From: Corynebacterium tuberculostearicum
GTDB taxonomy: Bacteria > Actinomycetota > Actinomycetes > Mycobacteriales > Mycobacteriaceae
NCBI RefSeq assembly: GCF_016127015.1
Contig: NZ_CP065972.1
Coordinates: forward strand, 186,001-250,000
DNA: 64,000 nucleotides
Direction of reading: 5' to 3'
Shown: positions 30,150 to 37,578 of the stretch, piece after piece
How positions within the stretch are numbered: position 1 is the stretch's first letter
How the letters are laid out: every line of letters starts with the position of its first letter
Notes under the pieces: model-generated
What the model saw: only the letters and a program-made list of their open reading frames with translations
The model's database searches: none
What the model was told of the DNA's origin: nothing
Program-made: the position numbers and the translations under genes

Positions 30150-30643
30150 TTGCCGCCGCTGCGCAGCTCGTCCGTGTTGAGCTTATTGGCCAATTCCTTG
30201 GCTACCGCAAATGGGATCCACAGCAGCTGGATATAGATGAGCTTGGCAAAGAAGATGGCGATATTAGCTCCGGAGGTTGCCTGCTCCACCGCAACCTGCT
30301 CCGCGCCTAAGAAGCGCAGCCCAAATGCGGTGGCGCCGGCGACGAGGAAGAGCACTATGGCCGTGGCCAAGGCAGTTTTAAGGCCTTGGTCGCGGGCGCC
30401 GGTATGCAGACGCAGCTCGTACTCATCCATCTCCGTAGCGGGAACGTCGAGGTGTCGAATGGACTGGCGCAGCCACGTCGTACACATGGTCGCCGCAATG
30501 CCGGCAATTGGCCATAGCAAGTTAGACAAGCCGAGCGCGAAGAAGTGCAGGGCCGCCGCCACGATGGCTAGGCCGAGAAAAATATCGCCGGCCAGGACAA
30601 GGCGCTTGCGGCGAGAAACGGAGGCGGGAATCGTGTTAGCCAT
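30146..30643 (-). CDS. Four-helix membrane protein paired with an XRE regulator
   Basis: A 165-residue protein with four hydrophobic segments (about 14-33, 38-55, 90-112, 128-147) and a cytoplasmic loop rich in acidic and basic residues (ATEMDEYELRLHTGARDQGLK). It overlaps the stop of the small XRE gene upstream by one base, so both are translated together. This HTH-plus-membrane-protein arrangement recurs immediately upstream with the DUF2975 pair. The family is not recognised by name, and a role as a membrane partner of the regulator is inference. Confidence 0.75.
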   Translation of the reverse strand: MANTIPASVSRRKRLVLAGDIFLGLAIVAAALHFFALGLSNLLWPIAGIAATMCTTWLRQSIRHLDVPATEMDEYELRLHTGARDQGLKTALATAIVLFLVAGATAFGLRFLGAEQVAVEQATSGANIAIFFAKLIYIQLLWIPFAVAKELANKLNTDELRSGGN

Positions 30644-30906
30644 TAGGAATTCTTCCTGTAGATTTCAGTGGACATGGGGGAAAATTCCTGGCGGGAAAAT
30701 ATAGCCTCCACGGGGAGATCAAAGACCTCGCAGACGCGGAAGGCTAAGTCCAGGCTGGGGGAGTGGTCGCCGCGTTCAAGTGCACCGACGGTCTGGGGAT
30801 TGACGTCGATGGCCTCAGCCAACTGCGCGCGCGACATGTCCCGCTCGGCGCGCAGCACACGAACCCGGTTATAAATGGGTGCGGAGGGCTTCTTCTTTGG
30901 GGACAT
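30643..30906 (-). CDS. Small XRE-family HTH regulator
   Basis: An 87-residue Cro/CI-type helix-turn-helix protein: RVRVLRAERDMSRAQLAEAIDVNPQTVGALERGDHSPSL, with the recognition helix around residues 32-43. There is no separate sensor domain, so its activity may be set by the co-encoded membrane protein. It is third in a run of four minus-strand genes (DUF2975, XRE, XRE, membrane protein), 42 bases after the preceding XRE gene. Confidence 0.85.
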   Translation of the reverse strand: MSPKKKPSAPIYNRVRVLRAERDMSRAQLAEAIDVNPQTVGALERGDHSPSLDLAFRVCEVFDLPVEAIFSRQEFSPMSTEIYRKNS

Positions 30907-30948
30907 AAATCAAAGTATTGCATAAACCCAACACGCTGGCAAGGCTTG

Positions 30949-31167
30949 TTACTCGACGCCGAAGATATCTCCCGGCTGGCAGTCCAGTGCCGTGCACAGT
31001 GCTGCCAGGGTGCTAAAGCGTACGGCCTTGGCGCGATTATTCTTCAGGACGGAGAGGTTAACTGGGGTGATTCCTACTTCTCTAGCGAGCGCCGCGCCGG
31101 TAATGTCGCGCTCTTGCATAATCCGGTCGAGGTGGCAGATTACTTGGGGTTCATGTATCTCAGACAA
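30949..31167 (-). CDS. YozG-like XRE-family HTH regulator
   Basis: 72 residues from a TTG start at 31167 that overlaps the stop of the DUF2975 gene (TTGTCTGA). The HTH is in HLDRIMQERDITGAALAREVGITPVNLSVLKNNRAKAVRFSTL, ending ALDCQPGDIFGVE. This matches the small YozG/Cro-type regulators that are regularly encoded after DUF2975 membrane proteins. The frame extends upstream to 31305, but that part is a shadow of the DUF2975 gene. It may bind the TCGATA palindromes ahead of the operon. Confidence 0.82.
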   Translation of the reverse strand: MSEIHEPQVICHLDRIMQERDITGAALAREVGITPVNLSVLKNNRAKAVRFSTLAALCTALDCQPGDIFGVE

Positions 31168-31708
31168 GGCCTTCGACCTCCTCTTCCAGCTTGCATCCGC
31201 GCTTGATGGCGGCCGAGAAGAGCTGCAAGGTGCAGACGAAGAGGTAGGGCAGGGCGAGCTCGCCAAGGGACGTTCCGTCCTGGCTGGCCCACCAGTCGAT
31301 TCCAAGCTGTGAGGAGGCCCAGTTGTTGCCCAGGCCTTCGAGTACGAACCGTCCGATAAACCAGACGAGGATGCCGGCGGTCATTCCGTTCAGGAGGCGG
31401 ATATTTTTCGTATTAAAAACCTGTCCGCGAAGCATCGGCTTAACCAGGCTATAGGCAAAGAACGCGATAATTAAGATGGCCGCAATCTTGACGGCGAGCG
31501 CTGCGGCGAGCATCCAGAATGGCCCGCCGTCGAGGTTGTGTTTGCCTAGGCCTTCCGGAATGGCCGCGCTCAGTGCGGTGGAAAAGTGGCCGGTGGCAAG
31601 GTCGCGCAGGTAGGAGGGGCCGAGGATGATGATGGTGAGGAGGGCGAGACCGGCTGCCGCATTAATTTCGCGGCGCTCGGCCTTAGGGGTGGGTTGTGGG
31701 GTGGTCAT
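31160..31708 (-). CDS. DUF2975 membrane protein
   Basis: A 182-residue protein with four hydrophobic segments (about 17-35, 66-88, 106-125, 150-170) and the family-typical FNTKNIRLLNGMTAGILVWF stretch. DUF2975 proteins are coupled to YozG-like regulators in many Gram-positives. Here the coupling is a TTG start inside the last codons. A SD-like AAAGGATTG precedes the ATG. Function unknown. Confidence 0.82.
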   Translation of the reverse strand: MTTPQPTPKAERREINAAAGLALLTIIILGPSYLRDLATGHFSTALSAAIPEGLGKHNLDGGPFWMLAAALAVKIAAILIIAFFAYSLVKPMLRGQVFNTKNIRLLNGMTAGILVWFIGRFVLEGLGNNWASSQLGIDWWASQDGTSLGELALPYLFVCTLQLFSAAIKRGCKLEEEVEGLV

Positions 31709-31721
31709 GACAATCCTTTCT

Positions 31722-31769
31722 GTCGATAATTTATCGACTTTCGATGTTGTCGTAATTCGATAATATCGA
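31722..31769. promoter_or_regulatory. Two TCGATA palindromes between DUF2975 and PH-domain genes
   Basis: GTCGATAATTTATCGAC (31722-31738) is a perfect 17-base palindrome. TCGATAATATCGA (31757-31769) is a second, 13-base one, and a partial ACGATAA follows at 31773. They lie in the divergent region, so they are likely operators for one of the small XRE regulators. Confidence 0.65.
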
Positions 31770-31819
31770 GTAACGATAAGTTGCGCAAGGGGTGAACCCG
31801 ATTGATACTGTCAATATCT

Positions 31820-32281
31820 ATGAGCGAAGAAATGAATCCCGTCTCACAGCGACTGGTGACCTCGCGCTATATCCACCACCTGAGCTGGATGTTTCTGCTC
31901 GCCGCGGCCGCCGCTGCGGCGGGGTTTTGGTGGACCCCGTGGTTCTACTGGGCGGCCGGAATTTTCGTCGCCCTTTTCTTCTGGCTGCTCTGGCTCATCC
32001 CCGCCCAAGTGCGCAACATGGGCTGGCTCGAAACCGACGACGAGCTACTTATCACCCGCGGCAAGCTCTGGTACACCTTCACCGTCGTGCCCTACGGCCG
32101 CATCCAGTTCGTCGACGTGACCTCCGGGCCCATCGACCGCGCCCTAGGCTTGAAAAAGCTGCAGCTCCATACGGCCTCGGCCAGCACGGATGCCACCATC
32201 AAAGGCTTGGAAGCCCCGCTTGCCGACGCCCTCCGTACCCGCCTTGCCCACCAAGTCCGCGAACGGATGAGCGGCCTATGA
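31820..32281 (+). CDS. PH-domain (YdbS-like) membrane protein
   Basis: A 153-residue protein with two adjacent helices (about 25-63) and one bacterial PH (bPH2) domain: DELLITRGKLWYTFTVVPYGRIQFVDVTSGPIDRALGLKKLQLHT. The ATG at 31820 is preceded eight bases upstream by TACTGT (31806-31811), so a leaderless start is plausible; a TTG at 31802 is also in frame. It overlaps the next gene by four bases. YdbS/YdbT pairs have been linked to membrane stress or bacteriocin resistance in Bacillus. Confidence 0.85.
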   Translation: MSEEMNPVSQRLVTSRYIHHLSWMFLLAAAAAAAGFWWTPWFYWAAGIFVALFFWLLWLIPAQVRNMGWLETDDELLITRGKLWYTFTVVPYGRIQFVDVTSGPIDRALGLKKLQLHTASASTDATIKGLEAPLADALRTRLAHQVRERMSGL

Positions 32282-33603
32282 GCGATCAGCTCAGCTTCCG
32301 GCGCGTCCACCGCCTCACCCCGCTGCTGCGCCTGTGGTCCGTAATCCTAGCCCTCATCGCGGCCTTCGCCCTCAACGTCAACCTGGCAGCCCTGCGCGAT
32401 ATCTTCGCTTTTATTACCGGCGAACACCGCGGCGAGGCCTTGCGCGATACCGCCCTCGCCCTCGCCGGCTTCATCGCGGTCTGCGCGGTGGTGTGGCTCG
32501 TCTCAGGCCTATGGTGGCGCCGCATGGGCTATCGGCTCGGCGCAGAAGAGCTTTCTCTGCGCCGCGGCCTATTATCTGTCCAGCTGCGCACCGCACGCTA
32601 TGACCGCACGCAGGCCGTTGACGTCGTCGAGCCCGTCATCGCCCGACTCCTTCGCCTCGCAGCCGTGCGCGTGGAAACCGCAGGCGGCCAATCTTCTGTC
32701 ATCGAAATCGCCTACCTGAAGAAGGCCGACGCCGAGGCCCTACGCGATGACATCCTCGCCCGCGTTCACGGAGCTCCCATCTCCCAAACCGAGACACCGG
32801 CCGAGGAATCGGCTGCAGAACTGGCCGAAGAACCGGCCCTCGTGCCCGAAATCCCCATCGCCCGCTCCCTGATTGCGGCCGCGTTGCGTACGTCCACGCT
32901 TTTCCTCGTCGGCTTCCTGATCGTCGTCGTGGTCACCCGGCTGCCGCTGTCGACCGCGCTGCCCATTCTCGTCGGCGCGCTTCCCAACGCTTGGAACGTG
33001 CTCGATTCTTCCTGGCGCTATACCGCCCGCACCGACGGCGAGGTACTCAATATCACCTACGGCCTGGCTGATCGCCGCCGCCAAAGCATTCGCCTCGACC
33101 GCATCCACGCCGTGCAGATAACCCAGCCCTTCCTCTGGCGGCCCTTGGGCTGGTACGAGGTGAGGGTTTCGGTGGCGGGATATGGGGCGTCGGCAAGCGG
33201 CAAGGCTTCTGGCTCCACCCGCATCCTGCCGGTGGGCACCCTCGCCCAAGCCCAGCAATTCCTGCCGGCCGACGCCGCACCCACCTACGCCTCGCCGGCC
33301 CGCGCCAAATGGGTCTCCCCGCTGGATTACCGCCAGCAAACCGTCGCGCTCACCGGCGACTACGTCATCGTGCGCAACGGCCGGCTCAACCGCCGCGTCA
33401 AGGCCATCCACACCTCCCATATCCAGGAGCTAACCTACCGCCGCGGGCCGATTTCCCAAGCGCTCGGCCTAGCCACCGTCGGCCTCGACCTCGTCCAAGG
33501 GCCCGTGCGCATGGATGCGCGCAACCTCACGCTTGCCGACGCCGCCGCACTCCTTGCCCGCCTGCGCTCCCGCCAACTGCCGGATTTTAAACCGCCCCGT
33601 TAA
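32278..33603 (+). CDS. PH-domain (YdbT-like) membrane protein
   Basis: 441 residues from the ATGA overlap at 32278. The same frame is open upstream, but that portion is a shadow of the previous gene. It has hydrophobic pairs near residues 20-35, 58-78 and 198-225, with two or three bPH2 repeats, e.g. GAEELSLRRGLLSVQLRTARYDRTQAVDVVEPVIARLLRLA, TDGEVLNITYGLADRRRQSIRLDRIHAVQI and a third NGRLNRRVKAIHTSHIQELT. It is the partner of the preceding YdbS-like protein. It overlaps trmL convergently by 17 bases. Confidence 0.86.
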   Translation: MSDQLSFRRVHRLTPLLRLWSVILALIAAFALNVNLAALRDIFAFITGEHRGEALRDTALALAGFIAVCAVVWLVSGLWWRRMGYRLGAEELSLRRGLLSVQLRTARYDRTQAVDVVEPVIARLLRLAAVRVETAGGQSSVIEIAYLKKADAEALRDDILARVHGAPISQTETPAEESAAELAEEPALVPEIPIARSLIAAALRTSTLFLVGFLIVVVVTRLPLSTALPILVGALPNAWNVLDSSWRYTARTDGEVLNITYGLADRRRQSIRLDRIHAVQITQPFLWRPLGWYEVRVSVAGYGASASGKASGSTRILPVGTLAQAQQFLPADAAPTYASPARAKWVSPLDYRQQTVALTGDYVIVRNGRLNRRVKAIHTSHIQELTYRRGPISQALGLATVGLDLVQGPVRMDARNLTLADAAALLARLRSRQLPDFKPPR

Positions 33604-34057
33604 AGCCCAGCTGGCGCCACGCCTCGAATACGGCCGTCGACGCCGAATTCGACAGGTTCATCGAGCGCCTAGCCGGCACCATCGGAATGCGCACGTGGTC
33701 TGTCACGCGCGAATGGTTAATATGCTCCTCCGGCAGGCCGGTCGGCTCCGTGCCAAAGAGTAAGACATCGCCTTCCTGGTATTCGATATCCGTAAACCAC
33801 TTATCCGTATGCGTGGTAAACGCGAATACGCGCGCGCCCGGCAGCGCATCCATGCAGGCCTGAAAATCCTTGTGAATCTGCACATCGGCCAGATCGTGAT
33901 AATCCAGCCCGGCGCGCTTTAAGTGCTTATCGTCGAAATTGAAACCCAGCGGCTCAATTAGGTGCAGGCTCGCGCCCGTCACCGCGGCCGTGCGGATGGC
34001 GTTGCCTGTATTAGTAGGAATGACCGGGTTATCAAAGACAATGTGCAGCTGGCTCAT
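33587..34057 (-). CDS. trmL: tRNA (cytidine/uridine-34-2'-O)-methyltransferase TrmL
   Basis: A 156-residue SPOUT methyltransferase that methylates the wobble ribose of certain leucine tRNAs with SAM. It has [35 protein letters not shown] at the N-terminus. The knotted C-terminal SAM site comprises [43 protein letters not shown]. The start lies six bases after a TAGACT -10 (34069-34064), so the mRNA is probably leaderless. Divergent from folD with only 23 bases between start codons. Confidence 0.92.
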   Translation of the reverse strand: MSQLHIVFDNPVIPTNTGNAIRTAAVTGASLHLIEPLGFNFDDKHLKRAGLDYHDLADVQIHKDFQACMDALPGARVFAFTTHTDKWFTDIEYQEGDVLLFGTEPTGLPEEHINHSRVTDHVRIPMVPARRSMNLSNSASTAVFEAWRQLGFNGAV

Positions 34058-34063
34058 GCCTTC

Positions 34064-34073
34064 AGTCTAGGAT
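34064..34073. promoter_or_regulatory. Overlapping divergent leaderless promoters of trmL and folD
   Basis: AGTCTAGGAT contains TAGACT on the minus strand (34069-34064, six bases before the trmL ATG) and TAGGAT on the plus strand (34068-34073, seven bases before the folD ATG). The two -10 hexamers share two base pairs. Confidence 0.65.
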
Positions 34074-34080
34074 GGTGGCT

Positions 34081-34929
34081 ATGAGCGCTACCAAACTAGA
34101 TGGCACACTGTACCGCGACGAGATTTTCGCCGACCTCGCCCAGCGCGTGGCCGCGCTGAAGGACAAGGGGATTACGCCCGGCCTCGCCACCGTCCTGGTC
34201 GGCGAGGACCCCGGCTCCCAGTCCTATGTGAAGATGAAGCACCGCGACTGCGAAAAGCTCGGTATCAACTCCATCCGCAAGGACCTGCCGGCCGACATCA
34301 CGCAGGAAGAGCTCGAGGCCGTCATCGATGAGCTCAACGCCGATGACGCCTGCACCGGCTACATCGTCCAGCTGCCACTGCCCAAGCACCTGGATGAAAA
34401 CGCCATCCTCGAGCGCATCGACCCCGCCAAGGATGCCGATGGTCTGCACCCGGTCAATCTGGGCAAGCTCGTGCTCAACGAGGAGGCGCCCCTGCCGTGC
34501 ACCCCGAACGGCTGCCTGCACCTTTTGCGACGCTTCGGCGTTGAGCTCAACGGCGCCAAGACCGTGGTCATCGGCCGCGGCGTTACCGTGGGCCGCCCTA
34601 TTGGCCTGATGCTTACCCGCCGCAGCGAGAACTCCACCGTCACCCTGTGCCACACCGGAACCAAAGACCTGGCCGCCGAGACCCGCGAGGCCGATATCGT
34701 CATCGCCGCCGCCGGCCAGCCCCACATGCTCACCGCGGACATGATTAAGGAAGGCGCCGCGCTTCTCGACGTCGGAGTTTCCCGCGTCGACGGCAAGCTC
34801 ACCGGCGACATCCACCCAGACTGCTGGGACAAGGCCGGATTCGTCTCGCCGAACCCGGGCGGTGTCGGCCCGCTGACTCGTGCCTTCTTGGTGCGCAATA
34901 TCGTCGAGCGCGCGGAAAAGTTGGCGTGA
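34081..34929 (+). CDS. folD: Bifunctional methylenetetrahydrofolate dehydrogenase/cyclohydrolase FolD
   Basis: FolD interconverts 5,10-methylene- and 10-formyl-THF with NADP. The 282-residue protein has [29 protein letters not shown] with the catalytic Lys in YVxxK, the substrate region [11 protein letters not shown], the Rossmann motif [13 protein letters not shown], and the C-terminal [17 protein letters not shown] chose ATG 34081 because TAGGAT lies exactly seven bases upstream; an ATG at 34072 is in frame. The stop overlaps the DUF3017 start. Confidence 0.95.
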   Translation: MSATKLDGTLYRDEIFADLAQRVAALKDKGITPGLATVLVGEDPGSQSYVKMKHRDCEKLGINSIRKDLPADITQEELEAVIDELNADDACTGYIVQLPLPKHLDENAILERIDPAKDADGLHPVNLGKLVLNEEAPLPCTPNGCLHLLRRFGVELNGAKTVVIGRGVTVGRPIGLMLTRRSENSTVTLCHTGTKDLAAETREADIVIAAAGQPHMLTADMIKEGAALLDVGVSRVDGKLTGDIHPDCWDKAGFVSPNPGGVGPLTRAFLVRNIVERAEKLA

Positions 34930-35240
34930 ATCTAGATAACCCGCACGACGCCGGCCTCGCGCCCTCCTCGCTGCCGCCCGCCGCGCAGTGGGCAGCAATC
35001 GGCCTCTTCGTGGCCGGCGTGATTGTCTCCGGTGGCTATGCTGTCTTCGAGTACTGGCGGCGAGCCACATTCCTCCTCGGATTGGCCTTGCTGTGGCTCA
35101 CCGTGGTCCGACTGACGTGTGATTCCAGTCGCGTCGGCGTGCTAGCCGTGCGCTCGCGCCGCTTCGACGCCTGTTTCACCGGCCTGCTCGGCGCCACGAT
35201 GGCCTTTCTGGCCTTTTCCGTGGACTCGCTCGGCAGCTAG
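34926..35240 (+). CDS. DUF3017 membrane protein
   Basis: A 104-residue membrane protein with three or four hydrophobic segments (about 22-40, 45-66, 82-100), matching the DUF3017 proteins found after folD in actinobacteria. It starts at GTG in a GTGA overlap with folD and is thus coupled. No known activity. Two DnaA-box-like nonamers begin directly after its stop codon. Confidence 0.85.
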   Translation: MNLDNPHDAGLAPSSLPPAAQWAAIGLFVAGVIVSGGYAVFEYWRRATFLLGLALLWLTVVRLTCDSSRVGVLAVRSRRFDACFTGLLGATMAFLAFSVDSLGS

Positions 35241-35358
35241 TTATCCACAGGTTTTTGTAGAGCCATCACCCATCTCGGCCCTAAATGGTGTAGTTCGGGC
35301 GGTTATCCACAGGTCACCGCCCGCCTCCGCGCGCCGGCATGCGCGGCCCACTTAGGCT
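35241..35358 (+). promoter_or_regulatory. HNH copy 2 promoter with two DnaA-box-like sites
   Basis: TTATCCACA occurs at 35241-35249 and 35303-35311, both followed by GG. A CGGCCCTA stretch lies between them and GGGCGG precedes the second, as at HNH copy 1. The -10 TAGGCT (35353-35358) is exactly seven bases before ATG 35366. Confidence 0.6.
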
Positions 35359-35365
35359 CGGGGCC

Positions 35366-36346
35366 ATGATTTCGAACTACCTGACAGCCGTGAACTCCCC
35401 GATGGTGCTCATCGAGGAGTGTGCTGGGCTGTCGGTAGAAGAACTCGTCGATAAGGGCTTTAGCGACCGCGAAGCCGCCGAGTTCGCCCGCCTTGCCGAT
35501 ACCTACTTCGGTCGCACCTCCTTTCGCGCCAAGCAGCGCACCGCCCGCCGCACGACGCTGCCGCTCGATGCGCTAAAAATCATCGAGCACTACGCCCAGA
35601 AGATGAAAACCCAGCGTGCGGCCTGGGCGCTGCGCGAAGAACTCTGCGCTCTGCGCGTTGCTACCAGCGAGATTGAAAAGCGCGCCCGCCGCCTTGTGCG
35701 CGAGGAGCGCACCACCAAGCGCTCTGAGGGAGTGCGCCTAACCCGCCGCCGCGATGACCTGTGGACGCTGACCATTACCGCCGAGTCCGAACTGGTGGCA
35801 GAGATTAATAACCATGTCTCCACCGTCGCCGATGCTCGCCGCGTCTTTTCCCAGGGTGCCGCCGCTTCCACAATCACCACCAACGTGGTCCTCACCCTCA
35901 ATGAGATGGTCAAGGTCACCCACGGCGAGGACGTGACGCTGCAGCTGACCAATGGCGCGCAGATTTCCGGTGCGGACCTTGCCCGCCGTGCGCTTGCCGA
36001 CGTCGGCCTTATCACCCTCATCCATCCCGTCACCGGACCCGTAAACCTTTACCAATCGCGGCGCCGGGCTACGTGGAAGCAACGGCAGATGGCGATGGCG
36101 GAAAATCCAGTGTGCCCGTGGCCCGACTGCCACACGCCAGCGGATGAATGCCAAGTTCACCACCTCACCCCGTGGCTGCTCGGTGGGGACACCAATTCCG
36201 AAAACCTCACCATGGCCTGCAAGTATCACAACGGGGTCAATGATGATGACCCCAATGCGCCGCCGCGCCGCGGCCGGCTCGAGCGCCGCCCCGGCGAAGG
36301 TATCGTCTGGCGCCCGCCCTGGGCTACACCGCCCGAAGATCGCTGA
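35366..36346 (+). CDS. HNH endonuclease-signature protein with DUF222 domain (copy 2)
   Basis: 326 residues from ATG 35366, a leaderless start. A paralogue of the gene at 18847-19884, it shares the plan: a helical N-terminal region (VEELVDKGFSDREAAEFARLADTYFGRTSF), the central DDLWTLTITAESE segment, and an HNH module CPWPDCH, HHLTPWLLGGDTNSENL and YHNGVNDDDP. It has the same C-terminal RRGRLER...GIVWRPPW. A CTTGCCGACG motif lies at 35993-36002. The two copies differ throughout, so the duplication is not recent. Confidence 0.85.
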   Translation: MISNYLTAVNSPMVLIEECAGLSVEELVDKGFSDREAAEFARLADTYFGRTSFRAKQRTARRTTLPLDALKIIEHYAQKMKTQRAAWALREELCALRVATSEIEKRARRLVREERTTKRSEGVRLTRRRDDLWTLTITAESELVAEINNHVSTVADARRVFSQGAAASTITTNVVLTLNEMVKVTHGEDVTLQLTNGAQISGADLARRALADVGLITLIHPVTGPVNLYQSRRRATWKQRQMAMAENPVCPWPDCHTPADECQVHHLTPWLLGGDTNSENLTMACKYHNGVNDDDPNAPPRRGRLERRPGEGIVWRPPWATPPEDR

Positions 36347-36388
36347 GCCGCGTCCCGCCTCTGCTCGCCCCGTCAATCCATAGTCCCA

Positions 36389-36430
36389 GCGCAGCGTGCC
36401 GCACCGCTTATCGCTAGTGCGCGCTGCGCG
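36389..36430. terminator. Possible terminator between HNH copy 2 and metX
   Basis: GCGCAGCG (36389-36396) can pair with CGCTGCGC (36422-36429) across a 25-base loop. There is little T-rich sequence after it, so this is tentative. Confidence 0.35.
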
Positions 36431-36459
36431 GCTTTGGCGATCCCAGACTTGGCGGGTTC

Positions 36460-37578
36460 TTAAATCGTGTACTCAGTCGGATCGCCGGCCGCAGAATCGA
36501 TGCGCGGGTCCGGTTGGGAAAGGGCGAGAAAGTTTCGCAAGATGCGATCCATCTGGCGTGACTCGGTAAGAAAGGCATCGTGGCCCACTGGGGAGACAAC
36601 CTTCGCCATCGCCAACAGATTTCCCAGATTGCGCGAGATGTGTTCTTGCTGATGGTACGGATACAAGATATCCGTGTCCACGCCGACGACCATCGTTGGC
36701 ACCTTGGACGAGCCCAGCGCGCGGTTGAGGCCGCCGCGGCCGCGGCCGATATCGTGGCGGTTGAGCGCCTCGGTGAGGGTGACATAGGAACCGGCATCGA
36801 AGCGATCGGCCAGCTTGGTGCCCTGGTAGTCCAGGTAGGAATTGACGGCAAAGCGCTCATTGCGGCGGCGGTAGGGCCCGAGCGGGTTCTCGCCGGTCTG
36901 GGCCTGGACACCGAAGCGCTCGTCGATTTCCTGCTCGCCGCGATACGTCAGGTGTGCAATGCGACGCGCGGCCGCGAGCCCCTCGCGTGGGCGCTGCGCG
37001 GAGGCGTAGTAGTCGCCGCCATGCCAGAAAGAATCTTGCTCGATGGCCGCGATTTGCGCCGACTGGATGCCAATCTGCCAGGCGGAAGCGCGGGCCGATA
37101 CGGCAATGACGCAGGCCGCATCAACGGCCTCGGGGTGCATCAGCGTCCACTCCAGCGTGCGCGCGCCGCCCATCGAACCGCCAATGATGGAGTGGACGTG
37201 GGTGATGCCGAGCTCGCGGAGCGCGGCGCGCTCGGCCGAGACGAGGTCGCGCACCGAAAGCGCGGGGAAGCGCGAGCCCCAGGCGTGGCCGTCGTCTGGG
37301 TGCGGGGAGGCGGGGCCGGTGGAGCCGGCGCAGCCGCCCAGTGCGTTGGTGGCGATAACGCACCACTTCGTCGTATCTAGCGCCTTGCCAGGGCCGACTA
37401 GATCGGCCCACCACTCGGCCACATTCGAATCACCGGTCAGGGCGTGTTCAACCACAATGACGTTATTGCGGCCGTGGGGATCGCCGAGGAGGTGGCCGAA
37501 GCGGTGGTAGGCAATGTGGGCGTCGGCAAGCGTGGCGCCGGCTTCGGTGTGGAAGTCGCCGATGCTAACTAGCTTCAT
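36460..37578 (-). CDS. metX: Homoserine O-acetyltransferase MetX
   Basis: MetX acetylates L-homoserine for direct sulfhydrylation to homocysteine. At 372 residues it is an alpha/beta hydrolase with the nucleophile Ser135 (IIGGSMGGARTLEW), an oxyanion LTGDSNVAEWW, and the acid and His in VGVDTDILYPYHQQEH and GHDAFLTE. Its start overlaps the metY stop by four bases. A copy of the dispersed motif (37521-37530) encodes LAD near the N-terminus. Confidence 0.95.
   Translation of the reverse strand: MKLVSIGDFHTEAGATLADAHIAYHRFGHLLGDPHGRNNVIVVEHALTGDSNVAEWWADLVGPGKALDTTKWCVIATNALGGCAGSTGPASPHPDDGHAWGSRFPALSVRDLVSAERAALRELGITHVHSIIGGSMGGARTLEWTLMHPEAVDAACVIAVSARASAWQIGIQSAQIAAIEQDSFWHGGDYYASAQRPREGLAAARRIAHLTYRGEQEIDERFGVQAQTGENPLGPYRRRNERFAVNSYLDYQGTKLADRFDAGSYVTLTEALNRHDIGRGRGGLNRALGSSKVPTMVVGVDTDILYPYHQQEHISRNLGNLLAMAKVVSPVGHDAFLTESRQMDRILRNFLALSQPDPRIDSAAGDPTEYTI

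Noticed and set aside
31792..32277. N-terminal extension of the YdbT-like frame
   Set aside because: The extension is Arg/Pro-rich and out of frame with the clear YdbS-like gene in the same DNA. The ATGA overlap at 32278 is the real start.
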